Made by a program: the position numbers and the translations under genes
Part shown: positions 23,798-36,300 of the stretch, piece by piece
Layout: every line of letters starts with the position of its first letter
Numbering within the stretch: position 1 is the first letter of the stretch
Notes under the pieces: model-generated
Seen by the model: only the letters and a program-made list of their open reading frames with translations
Databases searched by the model: none
Told to the model about the DNA's origin: nothing
Assembly: GCA_037952775.1 (NCBI GenBank)
Contig: JBANAY010000003.1
Span: forward strand, 28,396,001 to 28,460,000
Direction of reading: 5' to 3'
Length of the DNA stretch: 64,000 bases
Origin: Clonostachys chloroleuca
Taxonomy: Eukaryota > Ascomycota > Sordariomycetes > Hypocreales > Bionectriaceae

Positions 23798-26049
23798 TTA
23801 TTCTGCAAGCGGGTGCTCGCGGACTGTCAAGGCTGCAACAACGGAACAGAGCCCGAAGGCAAGTGACATTGCTATGTCGTATTGTTGGTTCAGTATTCTG
23901 CCTGGTGCAGGAACGAGGCTTATGATGAGGGAGAGAGATGGGGGCCGGATATCAAGGAGGAAGGTTACATACCGTTGGTGACAGACAGACTGTTGACGTA
24001 CGAGTGTATGACCAGCTTCTGGATAGCTTCGGGGAGAGTGCGGATGAATTCGAGGTCCGATACTGCTCCGTGGATGATCTGTATCATGGTTATTAGTAAC
24101 TATCAATTAGAAGAGGAGAATAGGATGAGGCCATGAGGTGTAAACGGTAGGAACCCGCCCTTCTCCAGCTTTCCTAGCAGCTCTCGCTCTCACCTTATCT
24201 GCATTGTCAATCTCGCGAAGGTCCTGCTTCAGGAATGCGAGGAGAGACGTGTTGTGCAGCGCGTTGAACAAGTTCGCCGCCACCAGCATCCCGATGTTCG
24301 CACTGAGGTACCAGCTCATGCTGGCAATGGCAATCTCTTTGCCTGTCAAGGAAGCTGCCAGATGAATAAACGATGAGCTCTGCGTCATGCCCATGCCAAA
24401 GCCTCCAAAAATCACAATGGCGGTGTCGTACCACGCCGTACTTCCACGCCATCGGATGAGAACTAGTAGGTAACAGGTGCTCCCGAGCCCAACGGCAATT
24501 GTCGTTACCAGTTTGTAATGTCTGGTGCGGCTGATCAGGTGGCCAGCCACGATTCCGCCGACCATATTTCCTACAACCATGAGAATAAGACGACTACCTG
24601 CCGCAGCCGCGGACATGCCAGTGATAACCTGGAAGTAGATTGGGGTAGTATAGAATATCTATCGCATCAAGTAGGATGGTTCGGTCAGCCAGCCATAAAA
24701 CACATTAATCTCTGGGTATGGAAAGGAACTCACCGTGAACTGCGCCGCAAGTTGCAACCCTGCCAGTGCATTCGCAGTCAAAACATCTCTCTTGAAGACA
24801 ATACTCAAAGGGAACACTGGCTCAACTGCCTTGTAATTCTCCACGTACAGAAAGAGCAAAGTCAGAACCAAGGAGAGGCCGGCCAGCGGTGCAATATAAA
24901 ACCACTGGTACGACTTGCCCACGAAGTCGAGTGCGATGAAGAACGCAATAAGGGCGCTTGGTAGCAGGGCCGCGCCAAGGAAGTCGATTCGTCTTAGCCG
25001 GTCCTTGAAGGTCTCTTCTCGCTGCTCCTGGTCTTGCGAATCCAATGGGGTCGTTAGATTCGGTAACCTCCAGGCGACGAGGAGGATAGAAACCGCAGAG
25101 ATTGGGCATTGGCCAAGGAATATCCTGATCCACGATGCGTTAGAGCCGTCCAACATCATTCAGCTGATTGATGCTCTTACCATCGCCAGCCGGTTGTATC
25201 AACCAGCCACCCACCAAGGGGGCCGCCGCAGGATCGACCAACGGTAGAGACGACATTAACATAGCTCCTCCATTTTGCGACTTCGCGAATTGGTAGCATA
25301 TCTAAGCAATGCCAGTTAGCCATGGCTCGCCAGCATTAGATTCATCGACAGCGTCTTACCGGCAATAATGACGCTCACGAGACCATTCATTCCAGCACCC
25401 CCAACGCCGCTTATCGCGCGGCCAGCAATTACTTGCCAGTATGTTTGGCCTATTCCGCTAAAGACGGAAACAAATATTAGCTTCGAGGCTATATGTTTGG
25501 CCAGGCACAGTTCAACATACCATAGTCCGCAGCCAATCAGGAACACAATGTACGAGAAGACAAGAACGCTTCTCCTCCCGAATATATCGCTGAGTTTCCC
25601 ATACTAACGACACAACATATCATTAGCTTGAGGTCCCGTACTTCTGACCCGCCATGGGAAAGGAACTCACCAACGGCTGGCAAGCACATTGAGCGAGCGA
25701 GTACGAAGTCACCAACCACGATGCTTCTGAGAATCGATTAAATTCTGACGCAATCTGGGAGCTCGTGGCGATTACAATTGAAGAGTCAGCCGAGGCGATA
25801 AAGACACCTATATTTAATTGCCATTAATAAATTTCTTCAACAGCGTCGAAGTCATCACCTACCCAGCATCAGCGTAGACAAAATGCCGACGATGGTCGCC
25901 CTGGAGGTGGGAACAGCATCACTCTGCCCGTTCTCGATTGCGGTATCGGCCTCGTCGGATTTCGCCTGTGCATGGGTGCCATTGAATAAGGGAGTTCTCT
26001 CATCCGCTTCCACCACGTCGCAGTCGCTTGTTGAAGGTGCTCTCATCAT
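23798..26049 (-). CDS. MFS transporter, DHA2 (14-TMS, Vba/multidrug) type, 9 exons
   Basis: Exons 26049-25863, 25807-25671, 25603-25521, 25457-25360, 25301-25181, 25124-24734, 24658-24194, 24078-23973 and 23871-23798; all phases agree and the predicted protein has 553 aa. The hydrophilic N-terminus contains DERTPLF, an acidic di-leucine-like sorting signal seen in vacuolar transporters. Then follow TM1 (VGILSTLMLGVFIASADSSI), the motif-A loop YGKLSDIFGRRS, the QVIAGRAISGVGGAGM segment and the antiporter-like GGPLGGWLVDTTGW with downstream TM segments to the C-terminus. This is the drug:H+ antiporter-2 family, which includes vacuolar basic amino-acid and multidrug exporters; substrate and membrane cannot be decided from sequence. 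The last exon could begin 33 bases earlier at another in-frame AG. Confidence 0.88.
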
Positions 26050-26520
26050 TTTGCGTTGGCCTTAATTGCCCCCAGAGAGCAATCAATCATCAGCACGCGT
26101 CCTCCTGTCGCGATCAAGGGAAAGAAAAACCAAAGGGGGTCAGCTCAATTAAACCGGTTCTAGTTCAATATTCATGACATGCTCTGCATGTGCTCGCCGG
26201 TGGGACTTGAGGCCATCCACCACTCACAACAGGAGCCAGAAAGCACGTCATTGGACTGGGACCCAGAATGCCGCAGATTGTCGCCATTCTGCGAGCACGC
26301 CATCGAGCTTGGCGAGTGTCTTATCGTGATAGACGGCGCGCTTTACCTACACGAGTCTTATTGCCGAAGGGCACTGCTGCGAGCCGAGATTGGGGATTGA
26401 TGCTGGACTTGTATTCAGTCTGCAACAACAGGATCGAATTAAATGGAGCCTCATGTCTAGCCTCCTGCTCAATTGACTCTGCCCGGCGGCGTTTGATGCC
26501 CTATATAAAAGTGATTGATT
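26050..26520. other. Transporter promoter and sulfatase 3' region
   Basis: Short ORFs only. No independent gene is supported. Confidence 0.5.
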
Positions 26521-28572
26521 CTACGTCCAGTCGCTCCAGCGTGTGCCTTCCCAGTAGACGTTGCCGTCATGCTCAAACTGCGGTCCCTCGGCCGAGATGA
26601 TTTGCCCCATTTCGCAATGCGAGAATTCTACACGGGCTTGTTCCTCATAGAAGCTGTCGAAACGCGACGACAAGGCGTCGCGTAGGCTTGTGACATCGCC
26701 TTGAGGGTGCAATGATCGCCAGGGTTGAGAACATGTTGAACCCTTGCACGACTTGAGGACGAGGAGCAGAGCATCCAGTCTCGGAATGACCTCGTCTGGG
26801 GTATAGCCTAAGATTCGGCTAGTTGCCTTGGATGCAGCTTCGTCGGCATGGAGAAGATTCGTGAGCTGGCCAGGGTCGTTCTAGAAAGGGAGACATATTA
26901 ATTCAAATGGCTTCGCAGCGCGCGTTGACAAGTCACTTACAGTCATGTCATAAAGCTCATGCTCGTTGGTACACCAAACAGAGTAATACAGGTTGTAGCC
27001 TTCGCCGACCACCCTCAGAGCCTTGTAGGTATTGTTCAAAATCCTGCCACCAATAGATCCGGTCAGGTCGTAGTTGGCCTCGCCTCCAGCGAATCCCCAA
27101 TATTCAACATTCACGTGCTCACGGTGGCCGGGAGCATCCTGCAGCTGCTTCGCAGAGAGTGGGATAGGAGCGCCGTCGAGGTCCGCGCGCAGGGGCGCCC
27201 CAGCCAGTGACAAGAACGTCGGAACCAAGTCTACATGTGCAGTAACAGCCTTGGAGACGACACCTTTGGGTACGCCGGGCCCTCGAACAATGAGCGGGAC
27301 GTTGATGTCCTCCTCGTACCCACACTCCTTCCCAGGTGGGAGCCGGTGCTGGCTGATGTGGTAGCCATTATCGGCGCTGTAGAAGATGTAAGTGTTGTCT
27401 AGGATTCCTTGGGCCTCGAGCCTGTCCACCACAGCATTAACCAGCTCATCTACGGCCTGGAGGGCCTGCAGGCGGCCGCGGTAGAACCGATCGTTATACG
27501 CGATTCGCTCATCGGTCAGCTGTGGTTGGCGGCGGATCCAATCAGCTCCAGACGGCTTATCTGGGTTAAAGTTGTCGGTCCTGGGGACCTTGGCATCAGG
27601 AAACAAATGTGCATGACGTGGTGCCGGTTCAGGAGGGGTCATCCGCAGTCCCTCGGCGGAGCCGAAGTAGTCAATGGAATCCGGGGATGGGGGGCGGATC
27701 AGGAGTGAGCTGTTGATGTTACTGTGAGGGGCGATGGGCGCAATGGCAAGAAAGAATGGCTTGTCGGGCGTGGCGAGGGCTTCTTCGAGGAAGCCAAGGG
27801 CCTTGCCGGCGATGAGATCGGTGGAATACTCCCCGGGATGGTTTACGGGGGCATCGTGATCGCGTTGAAACGTGGCGTTCCAATAGTCGTATGTATTTGG
27901 GTCCAGAAGGAAGTCGGAACTGCTCCAGCCTTTCAGATGGGGGTTGCCGTAGTTCCAGACGGTGTGTGCGTTGAACATCTTGCCCGTATAGAAGGTGCTG
28001 TACCCGGCGTCCTGCAGCCACACTGGAAGATAATTCTCATTGTGGCCATTTTTCACGAAGATGGGGAAGCCGCCTACAAAGCAATGTGCGAAATCTCGGT
28101 CAGTGATACCCAATCATGCATGGTGGCTGCAGAACATGGACGCTGAGTTGATACTGCGAGACCGAAGTAGGCTGAGACAAGGAGAAGGCCAGGTGATGGA
28201 GGAAAGAGGGGAATTTTCAGACGACAAGTACGTACCATATGGAGGATTCAGATCAGTCACATTCGTATTGTGCGCCAGCTTTCCGGTCCAAAGACTGGCG
28301 CGCGAGGGACAGCACACGGCAGTGGTGCAGTAGTGGCGCTGGTACAACGTCCCTTGGTCAATGAGACGCTTCCTGATGAGAGGCGTGTGGTCCAAGGAAC
28401 CTAGATGCAAGTCTTGATCATCAGTGAGCACGAAGACGATGTTGGGCCGCTTCGACGAGGACGAGGACGAGGGCGATGATCCAAGGCCAGACAGGGGCTT
28501 CTGCGTGCCATCATCTGCACGCACGATGGACAGTGTGCCCAAGATCAAACCCAGCCCAGTTCCAATTCTCAT
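26521..28572 (-). CDS. Secreted arylsulfatase (type I, Cys-type)
   Basis: Exons 28572-28236, 28073-26941 and 26880-26521 (introns 162 and 60 bp); predicted 609 aa. The ATG at 28572 begins a signal peptide (MRIGTGLGLILGTLSIV). Metal ligands lie in VLTDDQD (residues about 48-54), and the sulfatase signature C-C-P-S-R at residues 87-91 supplies the Cys oxidised to formylglycine, the catalytic residue of type I sulfatases. Further conserved parts are the GKMFNAH and YSADNGYHISQHRL segments, the latter providing the second metal site. Fungal relatives of this length hydrolyse aromatic sulfate esters to scavenge sulfur and are normally derepressed by sulfur limitation; regulatory sites were not identified. 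Its neighbours are the DHA2 transporter and, beyond an orphan, a C-S lyase, so sulfur handling may be a local theme. Confidence 0.9.
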
Positions 28573-29904
28573 CGTTGTGCTTTCTTTTCCCAGTGCGACT
28601 GGCGTGCTGTAGCGCAAATGCAGAGGCGGAATATGTGAGACACACTCCTCCAATGGACTCAAGATGATGTGCTGAGCGCAATGCCAATTGGCTGATGCAA
28701 TTCCTCAGCTCGCTGCGAGGCCTCGGTCTCAGGACCGGTGTGGTGGATCTGTATGTGCGCCTGCAAGCCGGGAGAGGTCTAGGCTTCGACCAGGGATACA
28801 CAGTAAAAGAGAAATGTGATTGAGTAGAAAGTCAGTCAGGCTGCCCAGGATGGACTATCGCAGGAAGAAGGGAGGTTGTGGGCGGAGAAATGCGATGGAT
28901 GATCAGGTCGGACAGCTCGAAGTTCCGGTCGATAGCCGCAACACCAGCGATGGCGCCATAGCGGATGTCCCTGTCGGTTCTCGTGGATGGGATCCATGCG
29001 CACATCGAGTACCGCCTCACTGTGTTGCCTGCACCGTGACCCAGGTCCAGGAGCATCCAATCCCATCACAAACTTCTCCCTCGCTGCAGGCTGATGTATG
29101 GATGCAGACGCCACGAAAAAGCAAGAAAGACGAGGGCGAACGGCGTGCGGCTGGTTGGTGATGAGGAGAAAAAGGATGTGGTAATTCGGCAGTCATCGTG
29201 CAGCAGCTGAGGCTCTGGCTTGCACGCCAAGCCCCTGCCGTGCCCACCTGTTAGTGGAAGGCTACAGGGGCCCGTCCGCTGGAAAATACCTGCCCGCTGT
29301 ATACCAGTGGCCCCTCGCACCTACACGCAGTACCAAGACAGCACCTCCAGCACTGAGGGGCCCCTATGCTCCCCGCCTGTACCCCAAAAGAACCTGTCCA
29401 AGGCTCCGACTGCCGGTGTCTCCCCACTGGAGGTACCTGCCATGCAAGCTGACAGGCGACACTCGCCCGCACTGCCCTCGCAAAAAGTGAGGACTGACTT
29501 GAGAACTGACAGCTTCGATTCCTCTCTCCTCCTCCGTGTCTCTCCTCTCTCCCCAGCTTGCTTGCTTGCTTGCTTGCTTGCTTTTTCTGGGCGCTCACCT
29601 CGAGGCCAAGCTATGGTCATGCGTGGCAGCCTGCAGTCAGCTCGTCTGAAAGGACCTGGACGTACTTGGTTGGTTGCCCAGAGTGTTCAGCCCTCTGCGT
29701 CTGAAATGGCTGTCAAGTGTCACACACTCACTCCAACCCTTCGTGTGCGGTAATCCTCGTCTACTTAATGCAGCCCCTCGCGACGCTTCTTCCCGTTGAC
29801 ACGGCCGGAATATAGAGCGACGCAAAGGGCTCCCAGAGGCCCTATTCCGTGGCCTTGCCCCCCATCCAAACCCATCACCGCGACTCACACCTAGACGAGA
29901 GGCC
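28573..29904. other. Divergent intergenic region
   Basis: Separates the arylsulfatase (minus) from the orphan at 29905 (plus), and so carries both promoters. It includes a (gctt)6-7 microsatellite at about 29556-29583. ORFs here overlap one another in several frames and have no domain. Confidence 0.5.
29556..29583. repeat. (GCTT)n microsatellite
   Basis: Six to seven perfect units of gctt, in the shared upstream region of the arylsulfatase and the orphan gene. Confidence 0.85.
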
Positions 29905-30836
29905 ATGGCTCCTCCTTCCACGATCATCGCTTCGGTCTTCGACGTGACTAGGCCAATGCGTCTGCTCTGCAGAGACATCATAGATGGCGTGATTGACTCA
30001 ACCTTCGCCCAAATGGTCACTCAGGAGGGCCCGCTGCAAGACTTGATGGACAGCCAAGGAAGCTTCCCCCAATTGGAAGCAGTCAGTCATCGTCTTCTGT
30101 TCATCCTACGTGCTCCTCGAGCTGACCGATGAGCAATCATTCACAGGGCCTCTGGCTTCGAGTCTTCAAACCTCGCGACGGCCCAGCTTGGAACTCGAGC
30201 CTCCCTATCCCCGACCTTAACCTCCCCAAACTCACGCCCTCTGATCTCCGTATCCAGGCTGGCACTTTGCTGGTCGACGCCGCTCCCGCCGACACGAACC
30301 GCCGCCTCTTCCCTTGGAATGTCCGCTTGCTCGACCCTCCTGCTAAGTGGGCTCGCCGCTGTGGCAACGACGTCTTCCTCGAGCCACGACACCATCCCCA
30401 GAGCGAAGACAGGGTCCAGTGGTTCTGGTGCGACAGAGACGGCAAAGCCGTCGACCCTCGAGTCACATTGGTCCATGTCATCAACCGAGAGGATGTGCTT
30501 TTGAAATTTCGCCGGGCTGCCGTCGCGTCAAGAGACGGAACCATGTTCAGGCATGCTCTCAAGCACAACCTCCAGTTGGGCATATACCGGATCAGGTGCC
30601 GGCTGGCTGCCTTCGCAGCCTCAGGTTTCTCCCAGGAACTGATGCCTCCCCTCCCTTCGGCAGGCGATGGCGTAGACTTCTTCACCCCGTCGTACTTGGC
30701 AGCAGCTTTTCGCCGCGAGCTGTCAGCCGGCCCTGTCTCTGACCCCGATGCCGAGGCACGGGCGAGGACTAATGCCGCCCAAGTGCTGATGCTGTACAAG
30801 TATTACTACGAGGGGAAAGAAATGTTATGGATCTGA
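29905..30836 (+). CDS. Orphan protein, 2 exons
   Basis: Exons 29905-30081 and 30147-30836 give 288 aa, joined across a 65 bp intron (GTCAGT...TTCACAG) at phase 0. The start ATG has a good context (ggccATGGCT). Splicing joins the N-terminal segment ending FPQLEA to GLWLRVFKPRDGPAW, and the long second frame has well-biased codon use. The protein is Pro/Arg-rich in the middle (LFPWNVRLLDPPAKWARR) with a helical C-terminal end (AAQVLMLYKYYYEGKEMLWI). No signal peptide, membrane segment or known motif is apparent. It ends close to the convergent C-S lyase gene (about 200 bp between stops). I do not recognise the family. Confidence 0.55.
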
Positions 30837-31039
30837 ATATAAGCACCACAGAGACCCCAGGCTTTGTTCCTCATATGTTTGTCAGTTTGTCTTGCCAGTT
30901 GGATTGTATCACTCAAAGAGCCACCACTCTGCCTGATAAATCATCTTCACAACGGGTGGCGATGGCAAGCCGGATAATCAATCAACTTGTCTTTCTGCTT
31001 CAAAGCGTGCATGTCCGCCGATTGTCTTCTGTGCCTGAC

Positions 31040-32521
31040 TTAATCCTGCTGCTTCTGACTGCGAAACTCGCCCTTCACCACTCGCTCCCCAAGCTCCTTC
31101 AGCACCTTGGCCAGCCACTCGTAGTCCTCCATCTCCAGATACACCTGCGCGCTGATGCGCACCCAGAACCTGTTCCACCGCACATACAAGGCCACAAACG
31201 TCTTGTACTCGTCCATGAGCGCCTTGGCCATGAAATTAAACGCCGCATTTGCCTCCTCCCGCGACAGCACCAGTCCCTTGCCCCCTCCCTCCGTCACCCT
31301 CTCCCCTTCTCCCTTCCCATCCTCCTCCTCCTTGGCCACCCACAACGGCAGGCCAACATTGCCCATCCCGCAGTTCGTCATCGTCCCCGTCTTATTATCA
31401 AGATACTCCGTCCCCAGCACCCCGGCGACGTGCCTGATGCCCCTCTTGTTCAGATCCCACAGGTACGCCAGGATCCTCTCCTCCCCGCCCAGCACGTCCC
31501 GCCGCCACGCGATCGCGTCCTTGACGCACATGTACGGCGAGTCGTCCCGCGTGCCCACCCACCCAAAGTTGAACGCCAGGTGTCCCTCCTCGCCGTAGTC
31601 GGGCAGCGGCTGCGTCCGCAGCGCCCGTCCTCCTTCCTGGGGAACGTACCCCCTCGAGGTGGCCAGCGACGACGGGATCAGCTTGTGGTTCCGCTCCGGC
31701 ACGTAGAACACCGCGCAGCCCCTCGGCACGTGCAGCCACTTGTGGCAGTTGCTCACGAAGAAGTCCGGGTCCGTCGTCTTGAGGTCCAGGTGCACCATGC
31801 CGATCCCCTGCGCGCCGTCCACGAGGCTCAGCACCCCGAGCTCGCGGCACGCCGCCGTCATCGCCTCCCAGGGAAAGACGACCCCCGGGTTCGACGACAC
31901 GACGTCGAAGACGGCCACTCTTGCCCTCTTCCCCTCCGCCTCGATCCCCCGCACCGTCTCGCGGAACAGTCTGAGGATCTCGTCATCCTCGACCGGGTAC
32001 GTGAGCAGTATGTCCCTCGCGACGACTTTGTCTTTAAAGTAGTCGACGACAAAATCCTCCGCACGCGCCATGGCGTCGTAGATGGTCCCGAAGCTGATGA
32101 TGACGTCGCGCCCGTCCGGGTTCCAGTGCAGGTTCCGCAGCACCGTGTTGACGCCCTCGGTCGCGTTGCCGACGAAGACGACGTCCCGCAGCGGTGCGTT
32201 GACCAGCTGCGCCACGGCCGCGCGGGACTCGTTGACAAGCGTCGCGACATCCCGGCGAATGAAGACGTCCGGGCGCGCCTCGTAACGGTCCAGGTACTCG
32301 CGGCGCTTCTGGCTGATTGCCTTGGGGATGGTGCCGTAGGAGCCTTGGGGGTGTTAGTTAAATATCTTTGAAACAATCGTGAAGCAGGAGAGCTGTAAAT
32401 ACGCACCGTGGTTCAGGTTTCTCCAGCCCTCGTCGAACTGAAACTCCTTCAACAGGCCATGGCCGAGCTCTGCGGGAGCCTTGGGGCTGCTTGTATCACC
32501 GGCGCTGAGTTTCTGGCCCAT
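31040..32521 (-). CDS. PLP-dependent C-S lyase, Egt2/LolT-type (class V aminotransferase fold)
   Basis: Exons 32521-32407 and 32343-31040 (63 bp intron, phase 1); predicted 472 aa. The N-terminus joins NHG to SYGTIPKAISQKRREYL, the usual opening of this branch. The PLP site is visible: VDGAQGIGMVHLDL supplies the pyridine-binding Asp and SNCHKWLHVPRG the Schiff-base Lys. Residues near 360-385 form a charged, Gly-rich insertion (KEEEDGKGEGERVTEGGGKG). In fungi the closest named relatives are Egt2, the hercynylcysteine sulfoxide lyase of ergothioneine synthesis, and LolT of loline synthesis; cysteine desulfurases and isopenicillin-N epimerases share the fold. No Egt1-like gene is in the window, so the assignment rests on family resemblance only. 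It is probably cytosolic, as no targeting signal is seen. Confidence 0.75.
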
Positions 32522-33336
32522 CTTGTATCGCGCTTTCTATGTAATCTACAATATGCAAACCGGAGTCTATCGCCGCAAGTGTGAGATATAGATGGTTCAA
32601 TAACGATCAGTGAAGCTTCTATCTCCATCACACTAAGAAATAGCCCAATTTTTCGGGCGTCATCTGGATCTTCCCCGCACCCGCGTTGCTTTCCGTACAT
32701 CGCGCTCGTGTTCCGCATTCGGGGAGCACTTAGATTGGAAGGTCAGCTTGCATTTCACATGCCCACTGCGGATATCGGAGGCACAGGCCGATCAGTCTGA
32801 CAGATTGGCAGAGATACTTGCCTGCCAAACGTAGAGGCCAACAGAACAACATGTGGGGGGCGAGGAGAACTCGGGCGGGCCATCCGGATCGCCACGTTCA
32901 TTGATGCAGCGTGGCCGATTCACCGATGGCAGACACGCACCTAAGTTGAAGATAAGTGATTGCTCAGCTTTGAAACTCGCCCACAAAGACAAAATGGCCA
33001 TGGCGGACTCAAGACAAACACCGGGAAAGGGGACGGGGAATCAGGATCGCTTGTCGCCATTCAAGACTACTAGAACCTAGGTATGTAGATAGACCTTCTA
33101 TGATCAGCCTTGAGCCGGACTCCCTAGCCCGGCTCCGAAGGAAACATTGCCATTTCCCCCCAAATAGAATTCATGTAAACCCAGGGAAAGAACGCCGTCG
33201 ACATAAAATGTGTATATGGAAAAAACAAAGATGGTGGTGTAGAAACCAGTCGTTGATAAAGCCCTCTGCTTGCCTCGATGCAATCACGCTGTCTAAGAAA
33301 AAAGAAAGAAAGAAAAAAGAGCAATCGCAGTCATCA
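32522..33336. other. Intergenic
   Basis: Promoter of the C-S lyase and 3' region of the sirtuin gene. A purine run (aaaagaaagaaagaaaaaag) lies near 33300. No gene seen. Confidence 0.5.
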
Positions 33337-36300
33337 TCAGCGACACCGGTTTGGCGACACATGCCACGTATCCCCCCACTGCCTCAGTGCTGATACCTTG
33401 AGGCCTACCAGCGCCAGGGCTACGTCCTTCTCCTTCTCATTATGCTCTCGTTCTCGTCTTGCCAACTCCTCTCGCTGCTGTCGTGATAGTCTAAACTGTT
33501 CCTGTCGTTGCTGCGCCTCCCACTGACCGCTCACGCTTTCATGTTCACCCATCCAATTTTGCTGTTGGTCGTTCCACTGGCCTCGGGCAGGTTTAATCTG
33601 TGTCTGGTTCTTAATCATCGCTTCCTGGATGGCCAGTGATTGTGATCGCAGTTGTCTAACGTTCGCGTGGAGGGTGGGCTGAGGGCCTTGGGGTGGGCTC
33701 TGAGGTTCCAGTGGCCGAGGTCGCCGGTCGAGCTGTTCAGGTGAGGCGGCGTCTATCACTCTCAGCGGCGGCAGTGTGAGTGCTGGTTCGGACTTGGGGA
33801 CAGGCCTACTGCCGGTGCTGCTCCTCCTGCTGCTGTCTTCGCTTCCTCCGCCTAAGTTCTGAGGAGGTGACGACAAGACCTCTTCCTCGCCGTAGATCTT
33901 CTTGCGCTTGCGGAGGCGAGGGTTTGCTTTGACAGAGTTCAAGATTGAGCTGCTGGCAGGCGGCGGTGCCTCTACCTTCAGCGGCTGCACCACGACCGTG
34001 GGTTGATTTAACTCCATCACCATTTTCTCCGGCCCTGGTTCTAGCGCTTGATCTAGCGCTTGATCTAGCACTTGGTCTAGCACTTGTTCCAGCACTGGTC
34101 CTGCCACTTGTTCCGGCTCTGGTTCCTGTTTGAGGGCCCTGCCATGGTTTGGATTCAGTGTTGAGGGTGGCTTCTTCTTCTCTGCACGTTCCATCGCGGC
34201 CGGTGCGGATTTCCGTGTCCGTCTCGGCCTTAGCCTTAGAGCATTCTGGGCAACACTGGGCTTTACTGATGCTTTGGGCAGTGGCTCAGGCTGTGGAGGT
34301 GGAGGTGGCATAGGCGGCGCTGGCTCCGAGGGTGGCGGTGATGGCGTTGCGGCGCCAGATGCTTGGACAGCGATTGTCTCTTCAGTCTCCTGTTGCTGGT
34401 GCAGCTTCGATTCAACCGTGATCGACATTTCGGCCATCACAGTATCAGATATTGGCGATGAGGATCGTGGTGTGGAAGCATCGTGGAACTCTGTTATTCG
34501 TCGGAGCTCGCCGATGATCTTCTGTGTCCAATATGCGCCAGTCACCTTGGTATCGCGCAGTGCCATGGGGTTTTTGGCAGGCTGCTTCTCCTTGGGCTCC
34601 TCCCAGAGCTTTGGGACACGGTTCTGGAGGTCAGAGACCCATGCATCACAATCCCATTGCACCCAGTAGTCGATGATGTCTCCCCACGAACTCTCTGGCG
34701 GCTTGGTGAAGTTGACAAACACGACTGTGCCGCCCCGGCTGTGAATAGACTTTGCAAATTCACGAACCAGTATCTTTAGGCCATGCACGCGCAAACTTGT
34801 CCCCAAAATCAGGAGCATGTCCGGACACAAAGACAGGTCGTGTGTGACAATTGGGCTTATGAGATGCGCGTTGGGGTGCTCCTCGCCATACAGGACAATG
34901 TCAGGTCTGAGTTTGCCGACACCGAGCGCCCTCTTCCCTCGCTCTTCCCTGGCAGCCGTCGCTCCAACACAGTGAGGGCACTCAGGCTGCTGGCCGGACA
35001 TGGTTTCTGACTCTCGGATACCGTCCCAACATGTTACGCGTCCGCAAAGGAAGCACCTCAGGCTTTCTAAAGACCCGTGAAGAAAGACGCATTCCACACC
35101 AGACGACCGGAGTGTTTCCAGCTTGGGAGGAGCCTTGGGTTGGTCGCCAACAGATGCTTCCGACTCTGTGACGGGGGTCTTGGGTGTCTCTGTCTCGTCT
35201 GCCGGATGCTGGGTCGATAGCGAAGGATGGCTCTCGCCAACTGGGGTCGGGGGTTCAGCAGCAGCATCTTCCACCATCTTGCTTAGCTGGGCCCCATTGG
35301 CCGTTGAGCGTCGAGAGAATCGACCACGACTTCCCGGGCCCTCCTCAAGACTAGTAGAAAGCCCAACCTTCTCTTCAATTCGGTCAATGTTCTGGGTGTA
35401 GCAACGGACAAGCTTTTTCCGGTCTCTCAGGTGGCTAATGAATCGATGTGAGCTGGTGGGTTCGCAGTCCTTGACCTTCTGTCTGAGGGATGTCGCAAAG
35501 GTATAAAAGACTGATGTTCTGAGGGGATCCGACCATATCGAGGCGTCAAAAAGATCTTTCCCCTTCATGTTAGGTAAGCTGTTGCGGCCAGAAGAAGACT
35601 GAGAGGCGCTGAGCGAGTGGGAGTTCAAGTCCATTTCGCATTGCGACGTACTGCTCCTTCGGCTCGAGCTAGTGATGGAAGGAGAAGGAGGGTGCGGTTC
35701 AAATAGTATAGGTGGCGGTGAGGAGAGGGGCGATGAGCTGGCGGGAATGGCGATATTTAAAAGATCACGACGCGATCGAAGCGAACGAGTCTGGATGATA
35801 GGTCCGGGCGATGTGGGAAGGACAATTTCCTCAAGGGGTGGCGAGGAGAGCGGCGAGGTCGTCGGCATTTCTGCACGATCGGGCGTGCGCATGGCTTTAG
35901 GCGTAGATATTTGGATCGCGTTTCCTGTCGTTCGGGTGGGGGAGGAGGGGAGGTTGAGGTCGTCTTGAACTGGGGTCTCGGCAGGTTCCTCCAATGCCAC
36001 GGCGTCCTCGGTTTCTTTCTGGTCTGATCGCTCCTGTCTGTTGAAAATGATGGGGCCGCAAGAAAGCCTTCTCCGCTTGGGAGCAGGTCCGTCTTGAAAA
36101 TCGCGTTCGTTATCGCCTTCGTTCGTATCGCTGTCTCCCTGTGAAGTAGTGTCTGGGGATGCGTTATTGCGTGCTAGCTCGAAATGAGCCTGAATCAGAG
36201 AGTAGAGACCATTCTCAGATCGAAAGTCCTGCAGTCCATTGATCAGCCCAGGGTCATTTACCATCGTGAGCCGCGTCGGGTCGAGAGAAAGCGGGGGAAG

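Noticed and set aside
30827..32371. 514-codon open frame on the plus strand, His/Arg/Val-rich
   Set aside because: Antisense shadow of the GC-rich C-S lyase gene, with no domain and atypical composition.
11757..32521. A single secondary-metabolite cluster (hydrolase, regulator, transporter, PLP enzyme)
   Set aside because: No PKS, NRPS, terpene synthase or P450 backbone is present, and long gaps and housekeeping-like genes separate the members.
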